NCBI GenBank assembly: GCA_905235995.1
Contig: CAJONI010000077.1
Span: 1-56,562 of the forward strand
DNA from: an uncultured Bacteroidales bacterium
Lineage (GTDB): Bacteria; Bacteroidota; Bacteroidia; Bacteroidales; UBA932
Length of the DNA stretch: 56,562 nt
Direction of reading: 5' to 3'
Part shown: positions 16,638 to 25,330 of the stretch, one piece after another
Position numbering within the stretch: position 1 is the stretch's first letter
How the letters are laid out: every line of letters starts with the position of its first letter
Notes under the pieces: generated by a model
What the model was told of the DNA's origin: nothing
The model's input: the letters and a program-made list of their open reading frames with translations, nothing else
Databases searched by the model: none
Translations under genes and position numbers: made by a program

Positions 16638-18642
16638 CCCACTCGTCCATGCGGGCGTCGAGCTCGCGCTTGAGTTCGAGGTACTCTCGGGTGAGGTCCA
16701 TGATGTCGATGTCGGGGGTAGGTGCGGAGAGCTGCTTCTCGATGGCGGCCATCTTCTCTTCGAGTTCGGCGATCTGTCTCTCAAGCAGGTTCTGGCGGTT
16801 CTTTGCGCGCTTCTCTTCCTTTGACTGCTGCTTCTGCTGCTGGTAGCTCTTTTTCTGCTCCGGCTTTCCATCGCGCGGCAGAACCTTTTCAGGGCCAGCG
16901 GGGGCGCTCGGCCCTGAAAGAACCTGCCGCAGCGCCAGGCCAGCGCTAGCCGGCGCTGCCTTCTTATTGGTCATCTCAATGTCACGGAAGGATTCGGCCT
17001 TTTTGTGGCGGAGGAAGTCGTCGACGCCGCCGAGGTGTTCCTTCACGCGGCCGTCCACGAATTCGTAGACCTTGTCGACCAGGCCGTTCAGGAAATCGCG
17101 GTCGTGGGAAACCACGATGATGGTCCCGTCGTAGGCCTGGAGGGCCTGCTTGAGGACGTCCTTCGATCGGATGTCCATGTGGTTGGTCGGCTCGTCGAGG
17201 GCCAGCAGGTTGTGGGCCTTCAGCATCAGGCAGGCCATCGCAAGCCGCGAACGCTCGCCACCGCTGAGGACCGCCACCTTCTTGTCGATGTCCTCGCCCT
17301 TGAAGAGGAATGCAGCCAGGATGTCGCGCAGCCTGGTGCGGATGTCGCCCACCGCGATGCGGTCTAGGGTGTCGAACACGGTGGCCTTCTTGTCGAGCAC
17401 ATCTTCCTGATTCTGGGCGTAATAGCCTATGTCGACATTGTAGCCGACCTTCGCCTCGCCGGAGAAAAGCTCGAGTTCGCCCATCAGGACGCGCATCATC
17501 GTAGTCTTGCCTTCACCGTTCCGCCCCACGAACGCCACCTTCTCGCCCCGGCGGACAATGAGATTCGCCTTATCCAAAACGATCTTAGCATTAGGGAGCG
17601 AAGCGGCGTAGCGACCGCCATCGGCCGGGTACCCAATTACCGCATCTTTCACCTCGAAGGTTACGTCACCGCTGCGAGGCGCCGGCGGGAACTTCACACG
17701 GATCTCCGAAAGATCCTCCTCGTCGATCTCAATGCGCTCGATCTTCTCCAGCTGCTTCACCCGCGACTGCACCTGGTTGCTCTTCGTGGGCTTGTAGCGG
17801 AACTTCTCGATGAACTCCTCCGTCTTCTCGATCATCCGCTGCTGGTTCGCATAGGCCGCCTTCTGCTGCGCGATGCGCTCCTTGCGCAGCTCAACATATT
17901 GGGAATAAGGAACTTTGTAGTCGTATAGACGGCCAAGCATCACCTCCACCGTGCGCGTGGTGCAGTTGTCCAGGAAACGCCGGTCGTGCGAGATGAGCAC
18001 CAGGGCACCGGTGAAAGTACCCTTCAGATAGTCTTCCAGCCACTGGATCGACTCTATGTCCAGATGGTTCGTGGGCTCGTCGAGCAGCAGCACGTCAGGA
18101 TGGCGGAGCAGGATCTTCGCCAGTTCGATGCGCATGTTCCAGCCCTGTGAGAAGGTCTCCGTGAGCCGCCCGAACTCGTTTTTCTTGAAACCGAGGCCCA
18201 GGAGCGTGCGCTCCACCGACTCCTCAGGCGATTCGGACTGAGCCAGCACCAGGGCGTCGTTGACCTCGTTGAGCTCGACTATCAGCCTGTGATAAGACTC
18301 TGATTCATAGTCGGTACGCTCCGCTAGCGCCAGGGTTATCTCCTCCACGCGACGGTTCAGCCTGTCCAGTTCGTCGTAGACCGTCATCACCTCTTCGAGC
18401 ACCGTGCGGCCGCGATGGTGCTCCATGATCTGCGGCAGATAGCCTATGCGCTGGCCGGAGGTGCGCGTAACCTTGCCCGAGCTCGGGCTCTGCAGGTCCA
18501 TTATGATCTTGAGCATGGTGCTCTTCCCCGCCCCGTTTTTTCCCACCAGGCCCACGCGCTCGCGGTCGCCTATGTGCAGGCTCACGCCGTCGAGCAGCGT
18601 GAAGCCACCGTAGGATACAGTGATGTCGTCGAGAGAGATCAT
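16624..18642 (-). CDS. ABC-F family ATPase (Uup/EttA-like)
   Basis: A 672-residue protein with two ABC ATPase domains and no membrane segments. Walker A motifs are GLVGKNGAGKSTM and AFVGRNGEGKTTM. The first signature is degenerate (FSQGWNMRIELA) and the second canonical (LSGGERSRLAMA). Both Walker B motifs end LDEPTNH. The linker between the domains is charged and helical, as in translation-factor ABC-F proteins. The C-terminus is a Lys/Glu-rich coiled coil (about 570-672) as in Uup. Members act on ribosomes or DNA; the exact role is not decided here, and nothing marks it as an antibiotic-resistance type. Its ATG overlaps the tatC stop by 4 nt. Confidence 0.92.
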   Translation of the reverse strand: MISLDDITVSYGGFTLLDGVSLHIGDRERVGLVGKNGAGKSTMLKIIMDLQSPSSGKVTRTSGQRIGYLPQIMEHHRGRTVLEEVMTVYDELDRLNRRVEEITLALAERTDYESESYHRLIVELNEVNDALVLAQSESPEESVERTLLGLGFKKNEFGRLTETFSQGWNMRIELAKILLRHPDVLLLDEPTNHLDIESIQWLEDYLKGTFTGALVLISHDRRFLDNCTTRTVEVMLGRLYDYKVPYSQYVELRKERIAQQKAAYANQQRMIEKTEEFIEKFRYKPTKSNQVQSRVKQLEKIERIEIDEEDLSEIRVKFPPAPRSGDVTFEVKDAVIGYPADGGRYAASLPNAKIVLDKANLIVRRGEKVAFVGRNGEGKTTMMRVLMGELELFSGEAKVGYNVDIGYYAQNQEDVLDKKATVFDTLDRIAVGDIRTRLRDILAAFLFKGEDIDKKVAVLSGGERSRLAMACLMLKAHNLLALDEPTNHMDIRSKDVLKQALQAYDGTIIVVSHDRDFLNGLVDKVYEFVDGRVKEHLGGVDDFLRHKKAESFRDIEMTNKKAAPASAGLALRQVLSGPSAPAGPEKVLPRDGKPEQKKSYQQQKQQSKEEKRAKNRQNLLERQIAELEEKMAAIEKQLSAPTPDIDIMDLTREYLELKRELDARMDEWASYE

Positions 18643-19457
18643 GCGCCCGCCTCCCCTGCAGGAGCGCCTTCGCCTTCAGGCTCATCCTCATCCGTCTCAG
18701 GCTCAGCCTTTTTGCAGACCATGATGCTGATGCCGTAGAGCAGGAAGAGCGGGATGGCCGCGATCAGCATCGAGAACGGGTCGGCGGGAGTGACGATGGC
18801 AGCCAGCACCGCGATGATCAGCACCGCGTACTTCCAGCCGCCCACCAGGGTCTCGCGCGTAAGCAGCCCTATCTGCGAGAGCACCGCCACCAGCGTCGGA
18901 ATCTCGAACACTATGCCGAAGAGCAGCACGGTGGAGTTGACCGTGGAGATGTAGGAATTCAGGGAGATGGTGTTGACCACATCCTCGCTCACCTTGTAGC
19001 CCTCGAAGAAATTGACTATCAGCGGAAGCATGACGCAGTAGCCCACGGCGACGCCCAGATAGAACAGGAAGGAGGCGAAGAGGAATGCGCGGCCGGTGGC
19101 CTTCTTCTCGTGCTCGTAGAGCGCCGGGGCGAGGAAGCGCCAGATCTCGAAAACGATGTAGGGGCAGCAGACTATCAGGGCGCACATGGCCGTCACGCGC
19201 ATGTGGACCATGAACTGCGTCGAGAGCTCGATGTTGACGAGCTGCAGGCCGGTGTCCATCTGGAACCAGCGGTAGAAGAAGAAATCCGGGCGCGTCGGCG
19301 CCAGGATCAGCGTGTCGAAGAGGAAACCCTTGAAGAAAAAGAGCACGACGAAAGCCGCGAGCAGAGCTGCCACAACGCGGAACAGCCCCTGCCGCAGAGC
19401 TTCCAGGTGGTCCCAGAAACTCATCTCCTGGGATTCGTCGAGCTTCTCTTCAGCCAC
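18639..19457 (-). CDS. tatC: Sec-independent translocase TatC
   Basis: A 272-residue inner-membrane protein with six predicted membrane segments and the TatC hallmarks: MSFWDHLEALRQGLFR at the N-terminus, the FxxFxxPALYEHEK-like FLAPALYEHEKKA loop, and FGIVFEIPTLVAVL. TatC recognises twin-arginine signal peptides and builds the translocation pore with TatA. A Glu/Asp-rich C-terminal tail (about 250-272) is extra. The gene starts 2 nt after the tatA stop. No separate tatB is seen, consistent with minimal TatAC systems. Confidence 0.96.
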   Translation of the reverse strand: MAEEKLDESQEMSFWDHLEALRQGLFRVVAALLAAFVVLFFFKGFLFDTLILAPTRPDFFFYRWFQMDTGLQLVNIELSTQFMVHMRVTAMCALIVCCPYIVFEIWRFLAPALYEHEKKATGRAFLFASFLFYLGVAVGYCVMLPLIVNFFEGYKVSEDVVNTISLNSYISTVNSTVLLFGIVFEIPTLVAVLSQIGLLTRETLVGGWKYAVLIIAVLAAIVTPADPFSMLIAAIPLFLLYGISIMVCKKAEPETDEDEPEGEGAPAGEAGA

Positions 19458-19459
19458 GC

Positions 19460-19747
19460 CTAAGCTTCAGCCTTCTTCTCGGCCTCTTTCTTTTCAGCCT
19501 CTTTCTTTTCGGCTACTTTCTTGGGGGTGGAGTCGTCTTCCTTGACGATCTCGGCCTTGATCTCCTCGATGTCCTTCTCGGCATCCTTCATGCCGGCCTT
19601 GAAGCTCTTCACGCCTTTGCCAAGTCCGTGCATCAGCTCGGGAATCTTCTTGCCACCGAAAAGCAGGATGATGACGAGGGCGATGATGACCCACTGCCAG
19701 GGACCGATGACGCCCAGAGGGAGGATGATGAATGATAAAGTGCTCAT
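19460..19747 (-). CDS. tatA: Twin-arginine translocase subunit TatA/E
   Basis: A 95-residue protein with one N-terminal membrane helix (WQWVIIALVIILLFGGKKIPEL), the FGxxxxPEL-type hinge, an amphipathic helix (MHGLGKGVKSFKAGMKDAEKD) and a charged tail. The tail ends in repeats of AEKKE encoded by 15-nt direct repeats at 19482-19511, a likely length-variable tract. TatA oligomers complete the export pore with TatC. ATG 19747 is preferred over a TTG two codons upstream. It lies 10 nt after the valS stop, so it may be read from the valS promoter. Confidence 0.95.
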   Translation of the reverse strand: MSTLSFIILPLGVIGPWQWVIIALVIILLFGGKKIPELMHGLGKGVKSFKAGMKDAEKDIEEIKAEIVKEDDSTPKKVAEKKEAEKKEAEKKAEA

Positions 19748-19757
19748 ATGCAAATAT

Positions 19758-22469
19758 TTAACGTTTTTCAGTAAGGGCTGCGATTCGCATTCGCAGGTTT
19801 TCGATCTTGGTGGTCGCGTCGGCGAGCTTCTGGCGCTCGCGCTCCACGATCTGCGCCGGGGCGCCGGATACGAACTTCTCGTTCGAGAGCTTGGCGTTCA
19901 CTCCGCGCAGGAAGCCTTCGAAGCGCTCGATCTCGGCCCGCGCCTTGGCCACTTCCGCCTCGACGTCGACCATGCCGTCGAGCGGCAGGCAGAACTCGGT
20001 GGTACCCACCATGAAGACCTCGCCGGAACCCGGGAAGGCATCCACCGACCCGACCTCCGACACGTAGGCCATCTTCTGGATCACGGGCACCATCCTGGCG
20101 TCGAAACTGCCCTTCACCTGCAGCTTCAGCGGCTCCTTCGGAGCGATGTTCCTGGCCTGGCGGACGGCACGGACGTTGACCACCACCTCGCAGGCAGCGG
20201 CGAATTCCTCCAGCAGCTGCGCGTCGAACTCGCCGCCCAGCGGCATGGGCTGGAACATGATGGTCTCCCCTTCTTTCCGGGGGGCCAGGGCGTGCCAGAG
20301 CTCTTCGGTGATGAACGGCATCACGGGATGCAGCATGCGCAGCAGCGCGTCGAAGAACTCGAGCGTGGCTTCGTAGGTCGCCCTGTCGAGGGGCTGCTGC
20401 ACTCCGTCGACGAACGAGGGCTTCACGATCTCCAGATACCAGGAGCAGAAGTCGTCCCAGAAGCATTTGTAGACGCCCATCACGGCGTCGTTGATGCGGA
20501 AGTTGCCGTAGTCGCGGTGCGCCTGTGCGGCGGTCTGGGCGAGCTTTGAGCGGAACCAGTCGAAAGCCACGCGGTTGGAGTCGCTCTGCGGCACGTCGGC
20601 CACAGTCCAGCCCTTGACCAGGCGGAACGCGTTCCAGATCTTGTTGCTGAAGTTGCGGCCCTGCTCCACCTGGGTCTCGTCGAAGAGGATGTCGTTGCCG
20701 GCCGAGGTGCAGAGGAGGATGCCCAGACGCACGCCGTCGGCGCCGTATCTGTCGATCAGCCCTATCGGGTCGGGGCTGTTGCCCAGCTGCTTGCTCCTCT
20801 TGCGGCCGAGCTTGTCGCGCACGATGCCGGTGAAGTAGACGTTGCGGAAAGGCACGTCGTGCATGTATTCCTCGCCCGCCATGACCATGCGCGCCACCCA
20901 GAAGAAGATGATGTCGGGGCCGGTGACAAGGTCGCTGGTGGGATAGTAGTAGCTGATCTCCGGGTTGCCGGGCTTGCGTATGCCGTCGAAGAGGCTCACG
21001 GGCCAGAGCCAGCTCGAGAACCAGGTGTCGAGCGCGTCCTCGTCGTGACGGAGCTCCTCTGCCCTGAGGTTTTCGTAACCGGCTATCCTGCGGGCCTTTG
21101 CCAGCGCTTCCTCGCGGTTCATCGCCACCACGAAGCGCTCCTCCTCCCCTTCAGGGGTCGGGAGATAGTACGCGGGGATGCGGTGGCCCCACCAGAGCTG
21201 GCGGCTGATGCACCAGTCGTCGATGTTCTCGAGCCACTGGCGGTAGGTGCCCACGTATTTCTCGGGATGGAACCTGATATCGCCTTCGAGCACGGGCTTG
21301 AGCGCGATCTCCGCGAGATGGGGCATGCTGAGATACCACTGGCGGCAGAGGCGCGGCTCCACGGCGGTGTCGGGATTGCGCTCCGAGTAGCCCACCTTGT
21401 TGACGTAGTCCTCCACCTTCTCCATCAGTCCCGCGGCCTCGAGGTCCTTGGCTATGAGCTTGCGGACCACGTTGCGGTCGAGGCCCACGTAGAGGGGCGA
21501 CTGTGCGCTGATGGTGCCGTCGGGGTTGAAGATGTCGATGGATTCGAGCTTGTGGGTCCTGCCCAGGTTGTAGTCGTTCACGTCGTGGGCCGGGGTCACC
21601 TTCAGGCAGCCGGTTCCGAACTCGATGTCCACGTAGCGGTCTTCTATCACGGGGATCTCGCGTCCCACCAGCGGCACGGTGACGCGATGTCCGCGCAGCC
21701 ACTGGTTCTTCGGGTCCCTGGGGTTGATGCACATGGCAGTGTCGCCCATGATGGTCTCGGGACGGGTGGTGGCCACCACTGCATAGTAGCGGCCCTGCCC
21801 GTCGCGGTGCAGGACTTCGCCTTCCTCGCCCGTAGGCTTCACGGCATCCTGGTCGACAACGTAGTATCTGAGGTAGTAGAGCTTGGAGTGCTCCTCCTTG
21901 TAGATCACCTCGATGTTCGAGAGGGCGGTCTGGGCCTTGGGGTCCCAGTTCACCATGCGCAGGCCGCGGTAGATCAGGCCTTTGTCGTAGAGGTCGCAGA
22001 ACACTCGCAGCACGCTCTCGGAGCGGATGTCGTCCATCGTGAAGGCGGTGCGGTCCCAGTCGCAGCTGGCGCCGAGGCGGCGGAGCTGCTTGAGGATGAT
22101 GCCGCCGTGTTCGTGGGTCCATTCCCAGGCATGCCTGAGGAACTCCTCGCGGGTGAGGTCCTGCTTGCGTATGCCCTGTTCGGCCAGGCGTCCCACCACC
22201 TTGGCTTCGGTGGCGATGGAGGCGTGGTCGGTGCCGGGCACCCAGAGGGCGTTCTTGCCGAGCATGCGGGCGCGGCGCACCAGCACGTCCTGCAGGGTGT
22301 TGTTCATCATGTGGCCCATGTGCAGCACCCCGGTCACGTTGGGCGGGGGGATCACTATCGTATAGGGTTCACGGCTGTCGGGTTCGGAATGGAAGAATCC
22401 ATGCTCCAGCCACCAGGCGTACCACTTGTCTTCAGTTTCGGCAGGGTTGTATTTCGCAGAAATATCCAT
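19758..22469 (-). CDS. valS: Valyl-tRNA synthetase
   Basis: A 903-residue class I synthetase. [16 protein letters not shown] holds the HIGH-type motif, the CP1 editing domain follows ([13 protein letters not shown]), and the KMSKS-equivalent reads KRSKQ within [14 protein letters not shown]. An anticodon-binding domain and the C-terminal ValS coiled coil (about 830-903, [20 protein letters not shown]) complete the enzyme. It charges tRNA-Val and edits mischarged Thr. ATG 22469 (MDISAKYNP) is used; the longer frame begins at a GTG two codons upstream. It is divergent from the 22549 gene, with 79 bp between them. Confidence 0.97.
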   Translation of the reverse strand: MDISAKYNPAETEDKWYAWWLEHGFFHSEPDSREPYTIVIPPPNVTGVLHMGHMMNNTLQDVLVRRARMLGKNALWVPGTDHASIATEAKVVGRLAEQGIRKQDLTREEFLRHAWEWTHEHGGIILKQLRRLGASCDWDRTAFTMDDIRSESVLRVFCDLYDKGLIYRGLRMVNWDPKAQTALSNIEVIYKEEHSKLYYLRYYVVDQDAVKPTGEEGEVLHRDGQGRYYAVVATTRPETIMGDTAMCINPRDPKNQWLRGHRVTVPLVGREIPVIEDRYVDIEFGTGCLKVTPAHDVNDYNLGRTHKLESIDIFNPDGTISAQSPLYVGLDRNVVRKLIAKDLEAAGLMEKVEDYVNKVGYSERNPDTAVEPRLCRQWYLSMPHLAEIALKPVLEGDIRFHPEKYVGTYRQWLENIDDWCISRQLWWGHRIPAYYLPTPEGEEERFVVAMNREEALAKARRIAGYENLRAEELRHDEDALDTWFSSWLWPVSLFDGIRKPGNPEISYYYPTSDLVTGPDIIFFWVARMVMAGEEYMHDVPFRNVYFTGIVRDKLGRKRSKQLGNSPDPIGLIDRYGADGVRLGILLCTSAGNDILFDETQVEQGRNFSNKIWNAFRLVKGWTVADVPQSDSNRVAFDWFRSKLAQTAAQAHRDYGNFRINDAVMGVYKCFWDDFCSWYLEIVKPSFVDGVQQPLDRATYEATLEFFDALLRMLHPVMPFITEELWHALAPRKEGETIMFQPMPLGGEFDAQLLEEFAAACEVVVNVRAVRQARNIAPKEPLKLQVKGSFDARMVPVIQKMAYVSEVGSVDAFPGSGEVFMVGTTEFCLPLDGMVDVEAEVAKARAEIERFEGFLRGVNAKLSNEKFVSGAPAQIVERERQKLADATTKIENLRMRIAALTEKR

Positions 22470-22486
22470 AATCACAATATATCACG

Positions 22487-22494
22487 CAAAAATA
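22487..22494 (-). promoter_or_regulatory. -7 box of valS
   Basis: The minus strand reads TATTTTTG, matching TAnnTTTG, 17 nt before the valS ATG. It lies in the AT-rich divergent region shared with the 22549 gene. No convincing -33 TTG was found. Confidence 0.5.
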
Positions 22495-22515
22495 AACAAA
22501 TTATCGAAATAATCT

Positions 22516-22523
22516 TATCTTTG
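22516..22523 (+). promoter_or_regulatory. -7 box of the sugar-isomerase-like gene
   Basis: TATCTTTG on the plus strand, 25 nt before the ATG at 22549. It is back to back with the valS -7 box, so the 79-bp gap holds two divergent promoters. Confidence 0.55.
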
Positions 22524-22548
22524 CAATCCCCAAACGCCTTTTCCCGCC

Positions 22549-23868
22549 ATGCAGAACATAGTCAACCTCGTCATTTTCGCGTCGAACCTCCACGACAACG
22601 GCAGCGTCTCGCAGTCACGGCAACCCCTGTTCGAAGGCATACGCCGCTTCGCCAGACTGGAAGTCACCTACCCCTCCATGCTGTCAACCCTTCCCAGCAG
22701 CATGGGCGGCTGGATAGACGGCATCGAGAGGCCGGGCGAGAACATCAAAGACGGGGAAAGGAGAAAGACGGTGTGCTTCATCGCCACGGGCGGCACCGAA
22801 GAGATGTTCCGCGACTACGTGGACGTGCTCCCCCGCCCGGTGCTGCTGCTCAGCGACGGGCTCCACAACTCCTTCGCCGCATCGTTCGAGATCCAGACCT
22901 ACCTCGAGCAGAGAGGCATAGCCAGCACCCTGCTGAACGCCCCCCTCGACTACGACGAGGCCTTCTTCGAAGACATGGAGCTGAAACTGTTCGGCGACGA
23001 CGCCGGCTCGCACGCGCCCTGCTCCTCCGATCCGCTGCCCAGGCTGAAAAGAAGCACGCTCAAGGGGTTTGAAAAGAGCCGCATAGGACTCATAGGCAGC
23101 GCGAGCGGCTGGCTCATCTCCTCAGGCATAGACCGCAAGGCGGTCGAAGCACAATACGGGACGAAGTTCATCGACATCCCCCTCAGGGAACTCGAGGACG
23201 CTTTCGCCGAAACCCCGTCCGACAATCCCGCCACGGCCGGCCTCCGCCAGAAGATGGAGCCCTACCTGACCGGCGACCGCACCCCGGATGACCTGCGCGA
23301 AGCGGCCCGCATGTACCTCGCCCTCAGGCAACTGGTCAGCAAATATTCCCTCACCGCCCTTACGCTCAAATGCTTCGGGATCCTGCGGAGCTGCCGCACC
23401 ACCGCCTGCCTCGCGTTCGCACTCCTCAACGACGACGGCATAGTGGCGGGCTGCGAGGGCGACATCCCTGCCCTCTGGAGCATGATCTACGTCAGGAACG
23501 CCTACGGACAGCAGGGCTTCATGGCCAATCCCGCCTCGTCCAACCGCCGCGAACTGACCATCGACTTCGCGCATTGCACCATACCCCTGGGCATGGTGCA
23601 CGGCTACCGCCTCCACTCACATTTCGAATCGGGGATGGGAATCGGAGTCGCGGGCAGCGTGCCGAGCGGACGCTACCGCATCGTGAAGATTTTCGGTGAG
23701 AAGCTGGACCAGTACTACGAGACAGAAGGCGACCTGATAATGAACACCAACATACCCCAGCGCTGCCGCACCCAGGTCCGCTTCAGGTTCCCCGACGAAG
23801 AAGCCTTCGACCGCTTCTTCAGCCTCGGGAAAGGAAATCACATAATTCTCTGTAAAGCAGCTCGGTAG
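22549..23868 (+). CDS. L-fucose/L-arabinose-isomerase-fold protein, unknown substrate
   Basis: A 439-residue cytosolic protein. The C-terminal half shows the layout of the fucose/arabinose isomerase superfamily: CEGDIPALWSM (Glu303), FMANP, and FAHCTIPL with His342, which correspond to the metal and substrate residues of that fold. The N-terminal half (ASNLHDNGSVSQSRQPLFEG, FIATGGTEE, IGLIGSASGWL) resembles the Rossmann-like domains before the active site. It is much shorter than true FucI (606 residues at 29931-31751) and clearly a different subfamily, so the substrate is unknown. It stands alone on the plus strand, divergent from valS, and its last 50 nt overlap the convergent maf gene. Confidence 0.7.
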   Translation: MQNIVNLVIFASNLHDNGSVSQSRQPLFEGIRRFARLEVTYPSMLSTLPSSMGGWIDGIERPGENIKDGERRKTVCFIATGGTEEMFRDYVDVLPRPVLLLSDGLHNSFAASFEIQTYLEQRGIASTLLNAPLDYDEAFFEDMELKLFGDDAGSHAPCSSDPLPRLKRSTLKGFEKSRIGLIGSASGWLISSGIDRKAVEAQYGTKFIDIPLRELEDAFAETPSDNPATAGLRQKMEPYLTGDRTPDDLREAARMYLALRQLVSKYSLTALTLKCFGILRSCRTTACLAFALLNDDGIVAGCEGDIPALWSMIYVRNAYGQQGFMANPASSNRRELTIDFAHCTIPLGMVHGYRLHSHFESGMGIGVAGSVPSGRYRIVKIFGEKLDQYYETEGDLIMNTNIPQRCRTQVRFRFPDEEAFDRFFSLGKGNHIILCKAAR

Positions 23869-24409
23869 GCAGGCCCATCACATTGAAGTACGAGCCGCGG
23901 ATCGCGGTCACTCCGATGTAGCCTATCCACTCCTGTATGCCGTAGGCCCCCGCCTTGTCGAAGGGACGGCAGGTATCCACGTAGTAGGCTATCTCCTCTT
24001 CCGCCAGGGGTTTGAAATCCACTTCCGTGACGTCGCGGAAAGTCCGGATGGCGTCGCTGGTGCGAAGGGCCATGCCGGTTATCACACGGTGCGTGCGGCC
24101 GGAAAGCGAGCGGAGCATCGAGACGGCCTCCTCCCTGCCGCCGGGCTTGCCGAGTATACGGCTGCCGAGCAGCACCAGGGTATCCGCGGTGATGAGCACT
24201 TCGCCGGGCTCGAGTTCACGGTGGAAGGTTTCGGACTTGTGGCGGGCCAGGAACTCCGGGATCTCGTCGTGCGGAAGACCTTCGCTGAAAGCCTCCCTCT
24301 CGTCCTTGCCGGGCTCGACCGTGAATTCGATGTCGAGGCCCTTCAAAAGCTCACGCCGGCGCGGACTGCCCGACGCCAGCGTGAACCTGTGATCTTTCCA
24401 GAGTGCCAC
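23819..24409 (-). CDS. maf: Maf-family nucleoside triphosphate pyrophosphatase
   Basis: A 196-residue Maf protein with ASGSPRRRELLKG at the N-terminus, TADTLVLLG with the catalytic Asp, SGRTHRVITG and the C-terminal YGIQEWIGYIGVTAIRGSYFNVMGLP. The family hydrolyses dTTP/UTP or modified nucleotides to monophosphates (house-cleaning). The upstream ATG at 24451 would overlap the previous gene by 38 nt and add an Arg-rich tail absent from the family, so GTG 24409, 4 nt after that gene's stop, is preferred. The 3' end overlaps the convergent 22549-23868 gene by 50 nt. Confidence 0.92.
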   Translation of the reverse strand: MALWKDHRFTLASGSPRRRELLKGLDIEFTVEPGKDEREAFSEGLPHDEIPEFLARHKSETFHRELEPGEVLITADTLVLLGSRILGKPGGREEAVSMLRSLSGRTHRVITGMALRTSDAIRTFRDVTEVDFKPLAEEEIAYYVDTCRPFDKAGAYGIQEWIGYIGVTAIRGSYFNVMGLPTELLYRELCDFLSRG

Positions 24410-24413
24410 GGCC

Positions 24414-25310
24414 CTATTTCTCCCGGGCCTGCTGCGCGGCCTTCTTGCCATAGAGGACCTTGGTATCCTCCGTCAGCGCGTCCAGCGGCTCGAGCAGGTG
24501 TTCGGGATGCTTGAGCAGCAGGCGCATGTAGTTGGTGGCCTTCACGTAGTAGAAGCCGTCACAGTAGCGCTCGTCGATGACGAAGAGCAGGGGGATGCGC
24601 TTGCCGGGCTTGATCTCGCCCTTCTCGTACACGGGGACGATGGATTCCTTGCCCATGGAGACGAAGAAGCCCACGTTGCCGAAGTCGTAGAGATGATGGT
24701 AGAGCGAGGGGCCCTTGATCGACTTGAGGTTGGTGATGAAACCGGAGGTGTGGAAGGGGCTCAGATCGATGATGGCCTGGGGAAGCAGGCCGTGCTTGTC
24801 GAGGAACTTGATGGTCCACATGAGGAACTTCAGGACGGCGTTCGGCGTGTAGGTCAGCAGCCTTGCGATCTTGTCGGTCCCGTTGACCTCGTCGATGCCG
24901 GTGTTGGCGGCGATGGTCGCGTCGACCTTGTCGCGCAGCTCCTTGATGGACTCGAGGCCGGTGAAGGTCATCTTGATTGAGGAGTCAGCCGCCTCGGTCT
25001 GCAGGTCCTTCTTGACGATGATGGACACCTGTATCCTGTTGCGCTTGTAGATACGGCCGTTCATCACGAAACGGTTGGTCCTCGGGAACTTGGCGAACAT
25101 GCGCACCATCGAGGCGATGACTATGTGCATGTAGTCGTACTGCTCTCCCTTCTCGTGCTGGTCGCGGATGAAGTTGTCAAATGGTTCGCAGGGGCATTCG
25201 TAGCGGATATGGAGCTGCGAATCGTGCCGTGAGGGCATGATGTGCGGTACTATGAGCTGGATCGGGTCGAGGTCCTTGACTCTCTTGCCGTCGGGTCTAA
25301 ATCCAAACAT
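24414..25310 (-). CDS. Stand-alone E2-type acyltransferase domain with altered active site
   Basis: A 298-residue protein resembling the catalytic domain of 2-oxoacid dehydrogenase E2 subunits (chloramphenicol-acetyltransferase fold). Supporting features are the N-terminal HIMPSRHDSQLHIRYECP, the central LSPFHTSGFITNLKSIKGPS, and the C-terminal DERYCDGFYYVKATNYM followed by LLLKHPEHLLEPLD, which is the E2 ending. The catalytic HRxxDG motif reads ERYCDG (Glu247-Gly252): Glu replaces the general-base His, while Asp and Gly are kept. There is no lipoyl or subunit-binding domain, and no E1 or E3 gene nearby. It may be a non-catalytic or repurposed acyltransferase. It lies between the M13 peptidase and maf genes. 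Confidence 0.75.
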   Translation of the reverse strand: MFGFRPDGKRVKDLDPIQLIVPHIMPSRHDSQLHIRYECPCEPFDNFIRDQHEKGEQYDYMHIVIASMVRMFAKFPRTNRFVMNGRIYKRNRIQVSIIVKKDLQTEAADSSIKMTFTGLESIKELRDKVDATIAANTGIDEVNGTDKIARLLTYTPNAVLKFLMWTIKFLDKHGLLPQAIIDLSPFHTSGFITNLKSIKGPSLYHHLYDFGNVGFFVSMGKESIVPVYEKGEIKPGKRIPLLFVIDERYCDGFYYVKATNYMRLLLKHPEHLLEPLDALTEDTKVLYGKKAAQQAREK

Positions 25311-25330
25311 AGTTCAGGTTTCAGAAGTTG

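Noticed and set aside
16624-18642. Antibiotic-resistance ABC-F protein
   Set aside because: The sequence fits general Uup/EttA-like housekeeping ABC-F proteins, and nothing in the linker or context points to resistance.
19482-19511. Regulatory or mobile direct repeat
   Set aside because: The two 15-nt copies lie within tatA and encode the AEKKE tail; they are a coding tandem repeat.
20859-23072. A 737-codon plus-strand open frame opposite valS
   Set aside because: It lies antisense to valS and then in another frame of the 22549 gene; the translation has no domain pattern.
22549-23868. A second L-fucose isomerase
   Set aside because: It is far too short and lacks the FucI N-terminal motifs; only the superfamily active-site layout is shared.
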